Part shown: positions 11,620 to 23,236 of the stretch, piece by piece | Position numbering within the stretch: position 1 is the first letter of the stretch | How the letters are laid out: every line of letters begins with the position of its first letter | NCBI GenBank assembly: GCA_034770075.1 | Contig: CM068382.1 | Coordinates: 17,478,616 to 17,542,615 of the forward strand | DNA: 64,000 bases | Reading direction: 5' to 3' | DNA from: Aralia elata | Taxonomy: Eukaryota; Streptophyta; Magnoliopsida; Apiales; Araliaceae | Notes under the pieces: model-generated | What the model was told of the DNA's origin: nothing | Databases searched by the model: none | The model's input: only the letters and a program-made list of their open reading frames with translations | Made by a program: the position numbers and the translations under genes

Positions 11620-12819
11620 ATGGCTGATCTCCCCAATCATAGTTCTGTATCTCGAGAAGAGTTTGATGACTTTAGGAAGCAGATGATGGAAATGGCCACA
11701 ATGCTAAAAGAGCAGTTCTTAATCAGACAGGATCCGTCAAACCAGGGACCGCACAATGTACCACCGCCAGGGGGTGACCAGAATCCTCCTAAGGATGATG
11801 CAATCCTATTTAAAAATAACCAACATCAGCTTAAGGACGAGCCGATCCTCCCAAAGGTCATTCCTGCCCTCAACAAGACAGTAATCACAATTCCAGAGGA
11901 GGGAGATACTGATGACCTTCGCAGGAAAATGAAGCAGATGGAGGAGACCATCCAATCTCTAAAGGGCATAGGCTCCTTGGGTAGGGTTAATTATGCAGAT
12001 TTGTGTGTCTTCCCCGGAACCAGATATCCAGAGAAATTTAAGATCCCCGAATTCGAGAAATACAATGGGAAAGGGGATCCTTACACTCACCTGAAAATAT
12101 ATATTGGAGAACTGGGGTCCTATGCGGAAGACGAAGGATTAAGGATGCAATTATTCCAGAAAAGCTTGACGGGGGAGGCGAGGATCTGGTATGCCCGTCT
12201 CGATAATGCCCGGATTCATAATTGGGAGGAGCTGGCCCATACCTTTCTGACACAGTATAGCTTTCAGGCACAGATGGCCCCTGATAGATATCAAATGACA
12301 AAAATCAAGAAGCAACCAAGGGAAACCTTCAGGGACTATGCCCAACGATGGAGGGGTATGGCCGCACAAGTGAACCCTCCAATGAGTGAGTCAGAGATGG
12401 TGATGACCTTTGTGGATATACAGGAAGCACCTTATTATGAGCGGGTCATATCAGGGATTGGAAGACCTTTCGCCGAGATGATAAAACACGGAGAAATGGT
12501 GGATATGGGGTTGAAATCGGGTAAAATCCGGGACTTCACAGCTCTTGAAACGGCTGCGGAACAAATCCAAAGTGGGAATTATGGCAGAGTACTTCCCGCA
12601 GGCCCCAAAAGCGAAAAGAGGAAGATGTCTCTCTCGTGCTGCAGGGATCATCCAGGAAAGTGGAGAATAGCCCTCCTGTACAAATACAGAGATTTGTGCC
12701 GCCCCGGCAACCCAATTTTGATAATCCCAGAACGGACGGACGAAGGAGGTTTGAGACCACACAGAGGCGGGTATTCACCCCGCTTGGGGATCCTCTTGAG
12801 CAGATTTTGGCAATATTGA
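11620..12819 (+). CDS. Tat element Gag, frame broken near its end
   Basis: Structural capsid protein. The start MADLPNHSSVSREEFDDF leads into a helical N-terminal region; the capsid-like retrotransposon gag domain spans roughly residues 134-270 (YPEKFKIPEFEKYNGKGDP, WEELAHTFLTQYSFQ, MAPDRYQMTKIKKQ). The frame stops at 12819, but from about 12560-12612 onward the true sequence continues in the frame that opens into the protease (KRKEEDV at about 12612-12632). So the last roughly 70 codons here are probably out of frame. Either a one-base change or a programmed shift could explain it; Tat elements usually keep gag and protease in one frame, so I favour mutation or assembly error. Confidence 0.85.
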   Translation: MADLPNHSSVSREEFDDFRKQMMEMATMLKEQFLIRQDPSNQGPHNVPPPGGDQNPPKDDAILFKNNQHQLKDEPILPKVIPALNKTVITIPEEGDTDDLRRKMKQMEETIQSLKGIGSLGRVNYADLCVFPGTRYPEKFKIPEFEKYNGKGDPYTHLKIYIGELGSYAEDEGLRMQLFQKSLTGEARIWYARLDNARIHNWEELAHTFLTQYSFQAQMAPDRYQMTKIKKQPRETFRDYAQRWRGMAAQVNPPMSESEMVMTFVDIQEAPYYERVISGIGRPFAEMIKHGEMVDMGLKSGKIRDFTALETAAEQIQSGNYGRVLPAGPKSEKRKMSLSCCRDHPGKWRIALLYKYRDLCRPGNPILIIPERTDEGGLRPHRGGYSPRLGILLSRFWQY

Positions 12820-14791
12820 TATCACAGAGGAAGATTGTCGATTTGGCACCTCCATGTGACCCGAAGGGAAGAAAATTCGACCCCAGTAAAAAGTGTGCAT
12901 ATCATTCGGGTTCCCCAGGTCATGACACTCAGGAATGTTGGACGCTGAAACACATAATTCAAAACCTGATTGATAGCGGGGAAATCGTGGTGGAGCAGCC
13001 CGAGCCGCCAAATGTTAAAATCAATCCCCTACCGAAGCATGATGGGGGAGGGGTCAATATGGTGGAAGCCATCGAAACCGAAGGACCGCCAAGGCGAAAT
13101 TATATGATAGGGATTTATGGGATGGTTGGCATGACGGGTAGTCAGGAGAATATGCAGGGGGCACCGATTAGGTTGACGGGTGCAAGCCGGAGTATCACAG
13201 GGGGGCCTATCAAGTTAGCGGCTCCAAAACCTCTCATCATCGCAGCAAGACCACAGATCCCTGTTTGCAATCTAAAAACAGTACCGTGGAACTACGGGGG
13301 TGTATTAGAGGAGGCGGCCAGTTGTGCTTCCGTAACATCAAAGGGGAATCCCTTGTACCTTCCAGGAAGAGTCCTCAAGAGTAAGAGAAAGGAGAACGAG
13401 AGGATATCCGAGGAAAAAGCCGTGGAGTTCTTGGAAAAGCTGGATCATCCTGAAGTAAGGGGGATCAAGGCAGTGAGCGAGGAATCGACTCTAACGTCGA
13501 TCATGGATTTGGTGTTATCATCCAGCGACCACTGCAGGATCTTGGCCAAAGTCCTAGGGGAGGCTCACATCCCCAAGACAATTAGCCAAGAAAGTTTCGG
13601 CCGCCTAGTGGATCATCTGCTAGAGAACAATGTGCTATCATTCACAGATGATGATATCCCGAAAGAGGGAAGGGGGCATCGGAGACCGCTGCACATCGCA
13701 GTGATCTCATCAGGGTATGTCATGAATGGGGTATTGATTGATGGGGGATCAGCATTGAATATTTGTCCCCTCAGTACACTGAGAAAAATGAACATTAATC
13801 CCAAGCGCTTGCGGGCCAGTCACGTGGTGGTGCGAGCCTTCGATGGATCCCGGAAGGATACATTGGGAGAAATAGAGTTGCCCGTGGAGATAGGGCCGTG
13901 TACTTTCGATATTTCCTTTCAGGTATTGGATATCTCGGCCAGTTATAACATGTTATTGGGAAGACCATGGATACATATGGCTGGGGCAGTTCCCTCTACA
14001 CTACACCAACAAATCAAGTTCATCGTCAGCGGGAATCTGGTGACAATCTCCGCAGAGCGTAATGACCCTTTCCCGTCCAAGAGTGGTCTGCCAGTAATCA
14101 ATGTGGACGAATCCGCGGCGCCTGCCAGTTTTCAAGCACTGGAAATCAGCTCTCCCCACTATAGAGGTCTGGGAGCTCCAGCCATAAAATCGAAAGCCTC
14201 CCCTGAGCTCACCTTCGTTGCTAGAGAAATGATGAAGATGAAGTTTCAACCTGGGCAGGGGTTGGGAAAAGACAGCCAAGGAATTTCCACGCCTATTCAA
14301 CTGCCCAACCAGACAGGCAGGGCAGGGTTGGGATATCATGGAGGCATAGGGCAGAACCACTCTCAAAGGGAAGCCCCATTTCGATCGACTGGAATCCTAA
14401 TGCCGAGGGACCATAATGAACAAGGAACGGACAAGCCCGTGTCCGAATTAGAAGGTAAAGATTTGACTCCTGCGGATGATGAGGCAGTCAAAAGGAAGAG
14501 TTTCCTGCGGGAGGTCATGCAGCAGTTCGAAACCAAATGCTATGTCTCTGGACCATCAATGAACATTGGAGAGGGGAAGGATACGACCACAACGTCGGGA
14601 GCCCTACAGAGTGTGCCTGTCATCGATTGGGCAGGGTTAGTTATCCCTAATAAGGCTGTGAGGGAGGACGGGTACGATGTGGCGGTAGTCGTCAAGGAGG
14701 TCCCTGGAACACAGCCGTCTGTCATATGTCACATCCCGACTGATCTGACCACCGATAACTGGACGGTGGAGCCAATAATATCCAGACAAGG
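12612..14791 (+). CDS. Tat element Gag zinc-knuckle region, aspartic protease and G-patch
   Basis: Begins inside the gag overlap. A Cys/His knuckle CAYHSGSPGHDTQEC (about 12893-12940) is followed by the aspartic protease: LIDGGSALNICPLS at about 13735-13775 holds the catalytic Asp in a DGG setting instead of the more common DSG/DTG, and YNMLLGRPWIH (about 13945-13975) is the usual second conserved block. A G-patch follows at about 14215-14340 (FQPGQGLGKDSQG then GRAGLGY). G-patch after protease is known from betaretroviruses, where it binds nucleic acid. The frame meets TAA at 14793-14795, inside the intron described separately. Confidence 0.85.
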
Positions 14792-14962
14792 GTAAAACAC
14801 GGTATCGGGTGGTAGACCCCGGAGAGTGGGGGATGAATGTCTACCAGTTTTGGTTCTTTATTTTATATTTTGCATAACTATGTTAGTTTGTCATGTTATT
14901 TTAAGAGCGACCATTGTGGAAAGATGAATTATATATATGACAGTATTTTGTTTCAATGTCAG
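14792..14962 (+). other. Intron between protease and reverse transcriptase
   Basis: 171 bases, donor CAAGG/GTAAAA and acceptor TTTCAATGTCAG/GTG. Removing it joins the protease frame to the reverse-transcriptase frame exactly in phase and removes the TAA at 14793. The intron is T-rich before the acceptor. An intron at this place is a known mark of Ogre elements, where unspliced RNA would yield Gag-protease and spliced RNA the full polyprotein; that role is inferred here. Confidence 0.8.
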
Positions 14963-16229
14963 GTGTACCAGTTTGAGTATTCCTTGCTTAACAAGCGATC
15001 CCTCAAATTTGAATGATGACTATGATTTTGATATCGAGCTGGATTTCGATTTAATGGGTATTGAGCAGGACGAGACAGATTACGACGACGCGCCTGACGA
15101 GATCAAAGGATGGGTCGAGGATAAACCCAAACCCAACTTAGACCAAACCGTCACCATAAATATCGGAACCCCTGACCAACCCAAAGAGCTCAAGATAGGG
15201 GCAGACCTGACCCCTAACCAGAAAGTAGAAATGACCAAGTTACTACGCCAGTATGAGGATGTGTTCGCCTGGTCTCATGAGGACATGATCGGATTATCCA
15301 CCGACATTGTGGTACACCAGCTGCCCATTAAGGAAGGTTTCAAACCCGTCAAGCAAAAACTAAGAAAGCTAAAACCGGAATGGAGCTTGAAGGTAAAGGA
15401 GGAGATCATCAAACAGTTCAGGGCTGGAATCATCATGGTGTCCACCTACCCAGAATGGTTGTCCAATGTGGTCCCAGTGGCTAAGCCTGGAGGAAAGGTG
15501 AGGGTATGTGTTGACTATAGAGATCTGAACAAGGCCAGTCTCAAGGATAATTTCCCAGTGCCTTTTATACACATATTGGTGGATAACACAGCCCAATACG
15601 AGATGTACTCTTTCGTTGATTGCTTTGCGGGGTATCATCAGATAATGGTGGCAGAGGAGGACCGGGAGAAAACAGCCTTCATCACCCCTTGGGGCACTTT
15701 CTGCTATAGACGGTTGGCTTTCGGTCTCACAAATGCAGGGGCTACTTATCAAAGAGCTATGATGGCCCTGTTCCACGATATGATGCACAAGGAGATAGAG
15801 GTCTACGTGGATGACATTATCGTGAAGTCAAAGATAGAATCTGATCATGTGACCCATCTCCAAAAGCTATTTGACCGGCTCAGAAAATACAATTTAAGGC
15901 TCAATCCGGCAAAGTGTGCTTTCGGAGTGCAATCGGGCAAACTCTTGGGATTCCTGGTTAGTGATCGTGGCATCGAGTTGGATCCAGCTAAGATTAAGGC
16001 CATTGTGGATATGCCGACACCCCGCACTGAAAAGGAGATAAGAGGATTTCTGGGAAGAATAAATTTCATCAGCCGCTTCATATCCCATTTGACAACCACG
16101 TGCGAGCCAATTTTCAAGCTGTTAAGAAAAGATGTCTCCCAAGAATGGAATGAGCAATGCCAGGAAGCCTTTCAGATCATTAAGAAGCAGCTGACGGAAG
16201 CACCCGTGCTGGTACCCCCCGAAGGATGA
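14963..16229 (+). CDS. Tat element reverse transcriptase
   Basis: Exon after the intron. An acidic linker (DYDFDIELDFDLMG) precedes the reverse transcriptase: KVRVCVDYRDLNKAS, FVDCFAGYHQIMVAEEDR, TPWGTFCYRRLAFGL and the catalytic YVDD at 15804-15815. The thumb and connection follow to about 16200. It copies element RNA to DNA in virus-like particles. The frame stops at TGA (16227-16229), while the homologous sequence continues one frame over (EIPLFMYISVND), so one base is missing at about 16220-16229. Confidence 0.9.
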
Positions 16230-17742
16230 GATCCCTCTATTCATGTATATATCAGTCAATGACATTGCGATGGGCTGTATGCTGGGGCAGAAGAATGAAT
16301 CAGGCAAAGAGCAGGCCATTTACTACCTCAGCAAGAGATTTAGCCGATGTGAACAGAATTACACCCCTATCGAAAGGACCTGTTGTGCTTTGGCTTGGGC
16401 TGCAATGAGATTACAGCATTATCTCCATGGGCACACCACGTATCTGATATCAAGGATGGATCCCCTGAAATATATCTTTGAACGGCCCATGCTGAACTGT
16501 CGACTTTCAAGATGGCAGTTAATCTTACAGCAGTTCGACATTGTATACGTAACTCAGAAAGCCATGAAGGGGCAGGGAATTGCAGATCAATTGGCAGAAG
16601 CGCCATCAGGGGGAATGGAGCCTTTAGACACTCCTCTGCCGGGCGAAGATGTATTCTGGATCTTGCGCGCGAGAGGAGATGACGAGGGGCAGTTCTGGAA
16701 ATTATATTTTGATGGTGCCATGAATGCGGACGGGGCGGCAGGAGCCGGAGCAGTCTTGGTCTCTATCACAGGAGAGCAATACCCCGTAGCCACTAAATTG
16801 CAGTTCAGTAACTCGAACAACACCGCTGAATACGAGGGGTGTATCTTGGGACTCCGTTTGGCCCGTGACATGGGAGTGAAAAGGTTAGCGGTGTTCGGGG
16901 ATTCGGAGCTGGTAATCAGACAAGCGATCGGGATGTACAACACTAAAGAGCTCCGGTTGCTTCCATACCACCGTTGCGTTATCCAACTAATGCAAGAGTT
17001 CGAAGATATCGCTTTCCGACATATTCCCCGGGGACGAAATGATTTCGCCGATGCATTGGCGACTTTAGCTTCCCTAGTCCACACAATCAAGAGCAGGAAC
17101 GTTCCACAGATAGAGATAGCAGTGCAGAACGCCCCGGCATACGAGGAGCACGTGGCGGTACTATCGGACGAGGGGGTTCTGCCAAAGCAGCCTTGGTATC
17201 ACGACATAAGGGAATATCTGAGGGATAGATCCATTCCCGACCAAGCCAGCCGAGCGGAGAGGTTGAGAATTCAAAAGATGGCAATGAAATTTTATCTGAG
17301 CGGAGATTCACTGTACAAGAGGGATGCCAATTTGGGATTGCTACGATGTGTAAATGAAATGCAGGCCCAAAAGATTATGGACGAAATACATGGTGGAGTG
17401 TGTGGGCCACACATGAGTGGGCCGATGCTGGCCAAGAAGATCTTGAGAACGGGGCATTACTGGTTGACGCTGAAAGCCGACTGTGATGATCACGTCAAGC
17501 GGTGTTACCAATGCCAGGCGCACGGTAATGTTATCCATGCGCCTCCCAATGAACTGCACTGTATGACCTCCCCTTGGCCATTCTCAATGTGGGGTATGGA
17601 TGTGATCGGACCAATAGAGCCCAAAGCAAGCAACGACCACCGATTTATATTCGTCATGATCGATTACTTCACTAAATGGGTAGAAAGCAGCTTCTTTCCC
17701 CAAAGTAACTCAGGAGATCATCGTCGGTTTCATCAGGAATAA
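16230..17742 (+). CDS. Tat element RNase H, second (archaeal-type) RNase H and integrase N-terminus
   Basis: First RNase H, about 16243-16610 (YISVNDIAMGCMLGQK, YTPIERTCCALAWA). Second RNase H, about 16695-17080, with the acidic residues in LYFDGAMNADGAAG, AEYEGCILGL, VFGDSELVI and GRNDFADALA; an added archaeal-type RNase H is the hallmark of the Tat lineage. Integrase starts with a His/Cys zinc site (HGGVCGPHMSG ... CYQCQ, about 17390-17515) and the first catalytic Asp in WGMDVIGPI (about 17590). At about 17680-17690 one extra base in a GAAAG run throws the frame off, and it stops at 17742. Confidence 0.9.
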
Positions 17743-18437
17743 TGTCATTTGCCGATACGGGCAACCTGAGGTTTTAGTCTCTGACAATGCCAAGAATTTG
17801 AACAATACCCTCATGAAGGGATTATGCGACCAGTTTAAGATCAAACACCTCAATTCTGTCATTTACCGTCCTAAGATGAATGGGGCAGTGGAAGCTGCAA
17901 ATAAGAATATCAAGAAGATCATGGCGAAAATGTCCGCTAATCATCGGGGATGGCCGGATCTGCTACCTCTCACCTTGCTGGCGTACAGAACGTCGGTACG
18001 TACTTCTACAGGGGCAACCCCGTACGCTCTGGTATACGGAATGGAAGCGGTTCTGCCAGTTGAGGTTGAGATGGCGTCCCTCAGAATCTTGATTGATGCT
18101 CAGATAAACGAGGAGGATTGGATGCAAAGTCGATATGACCAATTGGCCCTAATTGATGAAAGGAGGGTGGCCGCTGTGTTGCACGGTCAGTTATATCAGC
18201 AAAGGATCTCCCGATCATACGACAAGAAGATAAGACCTCGAAAATTCAAAGAAAATGACCTAGTGTTAAAGAGAGTAATGCCTTGTCAAGACGAAGCCAA
18301 AGGGAAGTTTGCCCCGAACTGGGAGGGGCCTTTTGTGATTAAGAAAGTGCTGTCCGGAGGAGCCCTCATACTGCAGGAGATGGATGGGGAGGTGTTTCCA
18401 CAACCCCTCAATTCCGACTCGGTGAAGCGGTTCTATG

Positions 18438-18442
<5 letters not shown>
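17690..18442 (+). CDS. Tat element integrase, C-terminal part
   Basis: Continues the integrase after the one-base shift (KVTQEIIVGFIRNN). The second catalytic Asp is in LVSDNAKNLNN (about 17785) and the Glu in MNGAVEAANKNIKK (about 17888). The C-terminal SH3-like part (LVLKRVMPCQ ... GKFAPNWEGPFVI) ends at TAA 18440-18442. Integrase inserts the DNA copy into chromosomes; no chromodomain is seen, as expected for Tat and unlike chromoviruses. Confidence 0.9.
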
Positions 18443-18502
<60 letters not shown>

Positions 18503-19480
18503 CATCATTTTCTCCTCGTTCTTTGAAGGAACGAACTACGTAGGACCTGATCTCCCGACTTGTGGGGGTACGTAGGCAGCCATTGTGGCACGGTCCCATT
18601 CCTTACAAATAACCCTTTCTTCTATTAAAACCGATTCCCAACAGCCAGAAAACCTTCCTACACCCTCGAAATTCTCCCGAAACCAGCCACCTGATCAGTT
18701 TCATCTCAAATAACCTAACCCTAACCCAACCAAGCAGTTAGCCCGAATCTAAGACTTAGCCGATGAAATCGACAGGATATGCGGCAATATCTGACAAGTC
18801 CCCATCAAGACTTGAAAAGAGAAAGAACGCGAAATATCAAAATCATGGTTAGCTGGATAAAATGAGGGTCCAATGAAAGGCAACGATACGACAAAAGGGG
18901 AAAACGACTAAATCTAAATACTTGTCTATATAAATAGGTCATTTTGTTACAAGGTTTCTCTTTTTGATAACCGATGAAACTGACACAGTCTATGCAGGAA
19001 ATAAAATGATCTACCAATCTGAAACTAATCAAAGCAGGGTGGATTAAGTGGTGGATAGATCTGAGGCATCGGCATTCCCTGCAATCTGTTGCCCCATCAT
19101 GTCGACGCGATCCAATAAGCAATGGCTCGACTAACGGTCTCAGAGGACCTAATGGCTCAGAATGTCCTCCGCAAAGCCCGCCGACACCGGAAAAGAATAA
19201 TAAGGATCAGGAACGTTCCGGAAGAACATCTGCCATATCTCTGTCACCGGCGACAAACCGTCCAATCAGCGGAGAAGCCACCGACCAATCCTGTGGGAGG
19301 ATCGAGATCCAAGCATACCACGGCATCTGGCGACGACACCTGTGGAAAATAGTATCAAAAAGACTGTACAGGGGTCATTCTCTATCCATGAATAAAAGCA
19401 TGCATCATACATGACTCGTTATGTGAAAATAAAATACAAAATTCTGAATAAGTCGGACGTCGAACACGACGAATCAAGGC
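18443..19480 (+). other. Tat element 3' non-coding region, first part
   Basis: Begins with an A run and a TA run (about 18441-18498). No credible gene on either strand; a small minus-strand frame at 19122-18805 has no recognisable features. Confidence 0.6.
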
Positions 19481-19489
19481 AAAACCCGA

Positions 19490-20960
19490 CAGAAACCTGG
19501 GAAGGCATCCAAGCAAACCGCGACAGAGTGGTGAGCAAACCCTGGGAAGGGCTGAGATCCACGCGAACCACAACAAGATGGTGAGCAACCCTGGGAAGGG
19601 CTGATATCCACAAAAAGAAAAAAGATAAAAAACAACAAACCCTGGGAAGGGCTGAGATCCAAGCAAACCGCGACAGAGTGGTGAGCAAACCCTGGGAAGG
19701 GCTGAGATCCAAGCAAACCGCGACAGAGTGGTGAGCAAACCTGGGAAGGCATCCAAGCAAACCGCGATAGAGTGGTGAGCAAACCCTGGGAAGGGCTGAG
19801 ATCCACGCGAACCACAACAAGATGGTGAGCAACCCTGGGAAGGGCTGATATCCACAAAAAGAAAAAAAGACAAAAAAACAACAAACCCTGGGAAGGGCTG
19901 AGATCCAAGCAAACCGCGACAGAGTGGTGAGCAAACCTGGGAAGGCATCCAAGCAAACCGCGACAGAGTGGTGAGCAAACCCTGGGAAGGGCTGAGATCC
20001 ACGCGAACCACAACAAGATGGTGAGCAACCCTGGGAAGGGCTGATATCCACAAAAAGAAAAAAAAGACAAAAAACAACAAACCCTGGGAAGGGCTGAGAT
20101 CCAAGCAAACCGCGACAGAGTGGTGAGCAAACCTGGGAAGGCATCCAAGCAAACCGCGACAGAGTGGTGAGCAAACCCTGGGAAGGGCTGAGATCCACGC
20201 GAACCACAACAAGATGGTGAGCAACCCTGGGAAGGGCTGATATCCACAAAAAGAAAAAAAGACAAAAAACAACAAACCCTGGGAAGGGCTGAGATCCAAG
20301 CAAACCGCGACAGAGTGGTGAGCAAACCTGGGAAGGCATCCAAGCAAACCGCGACAGAGTGGTGAGCAAACCCTGGGAAGGGCTGAGATCCACGCGAACC
20401 ACAACAAGATGGTGAGCAACCCTGGGAAGGGCTGATATCCACAAAAAGAAAAAAAAGACAAAAAACAACAAACCCTGGGAAGGGCTGAGATCCAAGCAAA
20501 CCGCGACAGAGTGGTGAGCAAACCTGGGAAGGCATCCAAGTAAACCGCGACAGAGTGGTAAGCAAACCCTGGGAAGGGCTGAGATCCACGCGAACCACAA
20601 CAAGATGGTGAGCAACCCTGGGAAGGGCTGATATCCACAAGAAGAAAAAAAAAAAGACAAAAAACAACAAACCCTGGGAAGGGCTGAGATCCAAGCAAAC
20701 CGCGACAGAGTGGTGAGCAAACCTGGGAAGGCATCCAAGCAAACCGCGACAGAGTGGTGAGCAAACCCTAGGAAGGGCTGAGATCCACGCGAACCACAAC
20801 AAGATGGTGAGCAACCCTGGGAAGGGCTGATATCCACAAAAGAAAAAAAAACAAAAAAACTAACACCCTGGGAAGGGCTAAGATCCAAACAAACCACAAC
20901 CCTGGGAAGGGCTAAGATCCAAACCAACAACAACCCTGGGAAGGGCTGAGATCCAAGCAA
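19490..20960 (+). repeat. Higher-order tandem repeat in the Tat 3' region
   Basis: Basic unit of about 44-53 bases built on CCCTGGGAAGGGCTGAGATCC. Four unit variants alternate to form a higher-order unit of about 196 bases; marker words recur at 19531, 19775, 19971, 20167, 20362, 20558 and 20757 (spacings 244, 196, 196, 195, 196, 199). The first spacing is longer by one basic unit. The right edge (about 20865-20960) breaks down into diverged single units. Tandem repeats at this place are known in Tat elements and can seed satellite DNA. Confidence 0.9.
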
Positions 20961-21069
20961 ATCACGTATGTATTGTCATTCTTGTGCACTGTCATTCATG
21001 CATCGAGTGTCTATTCTTTATCCTGTTCATTTCATTTATCATTTCATAAACATGATAAAGAGGGGCAGC
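20961..21069 (+). other. Tat element 3' end and polypurine tract
   Basis: AT-rich sequence ending in a purine-rich AAAGAGGGGCAGC just before the right LTR, the expected plus-strand primer. Confidence 0.8.
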
Positions 21070-23209
21070 TGTAGACACCCGATTTTTGCATTTCCTATAC
21101 TAACCCTGACAGGAGGGCAAAATCGTCAATTGACCCGGCACACGAGAATAAAGGGTGGACATAAAGACGAACCCTCAAAACCACCACGACGGGATGATAT
21201 TGAAGCCGACACGACAACAAACAAATGTCGAGAGTCAGTTACTGATCACTGTGCTTGCCCGGATGACGTGGCACGTTTCCCGACGGGTTCCGGACTGCCG
21301 AGCGCAAACCCGTCAGCGGAAACCAACGGTACGACACGAAAATCGAGATGAGGCACGGAAAACGAGAAAATCAGCACAGTTAGCCGCAGATCAATTCGCG
21401 GCCAAGGACGGAACTCGAGGCAGCACGGGACTCGAAGCGCACGGGACTCGAGCGTGGCTGGGGGGAGAACCAAGGGCCAGCCGCAGATATATCTGCGGCC
21501 AGCCGCAGATAGATCTGCGGCTGCCCTTGGCAGTGCTATATTAGGCCAGTTCGCATACAGGAAGAAAAAAAAAAAAGAGAAGATTCAGCAGCAGCAGCAG
21601 TTCGGGAGAAGAAGAAAAAACAGCAAGAAAACAGCAAAAATTAGGAGAGAAAAGAGTGAAAAGAGTGAGGAATTGTACCAATTTTGTGAGATTATATCTC
21701 ATATTTTCTACTCTACTCAATACACAAATTCATACATATTGTGGGGATTAATTGCAAGGTGAAAAAAACCATTTGTTCTTAGCATTTTGTTATACCATGT
21801 TGTTAATCTTTTGGGTCATCCGAATTACCTTGAATGTAGTTTTTTCTCATATGTTATTGTGAAGCCATGGGTTAGGGACTATTAGTGAGGGTCTCATCGG
21901 AATGAAATTCCCCCTAATAGCCCGATGATATCCGTTTGGTGCAAATCTTAGCTATTATGGTATGGTATCGTTCATAGTGTATTTCGATCGTCATTGTAAG
22001 ATATCCTAGAGTGTTAGGCATCCCGTTGTTGTTTATTTTCGTTATATCCATTTGGCGGTTGTGCAATAAGTTCGGATGTGAGCCTAGGAATGCGACCCCG
22101 TGGTCCAAATCCGATGATGGACATTTTTGAATGTATGTAATCGGGTGGATGTATCCGTTATTGTAAATATGTAATCGTCGGGCCTTAAAACGACGCCAAG
22201 GCGATAATCGTGTTTAAGGCCCCGAAATAGTGAAACTTGTGATTGCGGGCGTTTGGGGTTATTTTGATGGCTTACATGCCCATGAATAGCCCCGACGCGT
22301 GTTTATGCTTGATTGGATTTTGTGACACGAAAAATGATTTCAAAGATTAAACGATGAAGGTTTTTTTTCTTAAAATCAAGCAAACTAGGAGGTTAGCATC
22401 ACGTAGCTAAAAATTTGGAGGTGTTAATGAATGTCGATTTCTATTAAACGAGGAGGCTAAAGAAAGTCGTTTTCAAATGTCACAAAAATGGTTTTATAAA
22501 AATAAAATAACGTTTTATTAAATCTTGGTGCGTAGGGTGAAAGATATCCTAGAAGTTGCCCATCATTTTATGAAAGCAATGTATAGATTTCGATTCCTAT
22601 TTTTACGAAGGTTTAAAACTCTTGTTTTGCCAAAACGACGCTTAATGAAAATCTCACAGTTTTTGCTAACTAAAATCAACCCTTTCTCGCAAAGCTTTCT
22701 CGTTTAAACCGATAGATATCCTAAGGCATTTTCAAAAGAAAAAACACAAATTTTCCCTAATAATCCAAATGATTCTTTTATGCAAACTCATCACAACATT
22801 TACATAGGCACACACACACGCACACGCGCACACACACATTTCATGAATTAAAGGATAGGAGAGCATCAAGATTGCGGTAACCGTGCTTCACGGAAGTCGA
22901 GGGGTGCCTAACACCTTCCCCTCACTTAAGCAAGCCCCCGAACTCTATGAATCTCGATTCGCAGACCAATTAATTCGGAGTCACATATGAGCCAGCGATT
23001 TATAAAAAAACGAAAACTCGGATGAGTTGGTACATCCATTTCAAATATACCAACTGGCGACTCTGGTTAAATTGGCTCATCATAAAAACAATCTTTAAAA
23101 ACCCCGTCGACATTAATGCCGACCCTTTTCCAAAAAATCATCTAATAAAAAGGCTAAAATTGGAAAGGGTTACAACCCCCGCGTTAAGCGATTCCTCCCG
23201 GCGTCGACA
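21070..23209 (+). repeat. Tat element right LTR
   Basis: 2,140 bases, matching the left LTR apart from about three substitutions (for example CTGCGG against CTGCAG, TTCGCATAC against TTCACATAC, CAAGCAAAC against CAAGCGAAC) and small run-length changes. Followed by the ATTCT duplication. Confidence 0.95.
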
Positions 23210-23236
23210 ATTCTCATATTTTTTAGTTCAACAGAA

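Larger units (their letters stand above)
8685..23209 (+). mobile_element. Ty3/gypsy Tat/Ogre-type LTR retrotransposon, full length, recent
   Basis: LTRs 8685-10826 and 21070-23209 are nearly identical (about three substitutions plus a few length changes in runs, counted by eye). Both start TGTAGACACCC and end GGCGTCGACA. The target duplication ATTCT is perfect at 8680-8684 and 23210-23214. Primer site 10829-10846, polypurine tract about 21057-21069. Internal order: gag, protease with G-patch, short intron, reverse transcriptase, RNase H, a second archaeal-type RNase H, integrase, then a 2.6-kb non-coding 3' region with tandem repeats. The second RNase H, the intron and the repeat-bearing 3' region are marks of the Tat/Ogre lineage. 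Three single-base frame breaks suggest this copy is not autonomous unless they are assembly errors. Confidence 0.95.

Noticed and set aside
19382..20960. Three overlapping minus-strand frames of 446-513 codons
   Set aside because: They are only the Tat minisatellite read in three phases; repeat length not divisible by 3 and a unit without stops explain all three. No protein family features.
19490..20960. Possible CRISPR-like regular repeats
   Set aside because: Units are directly adjacent variants without unique spacers, in a plant retrotransposon.
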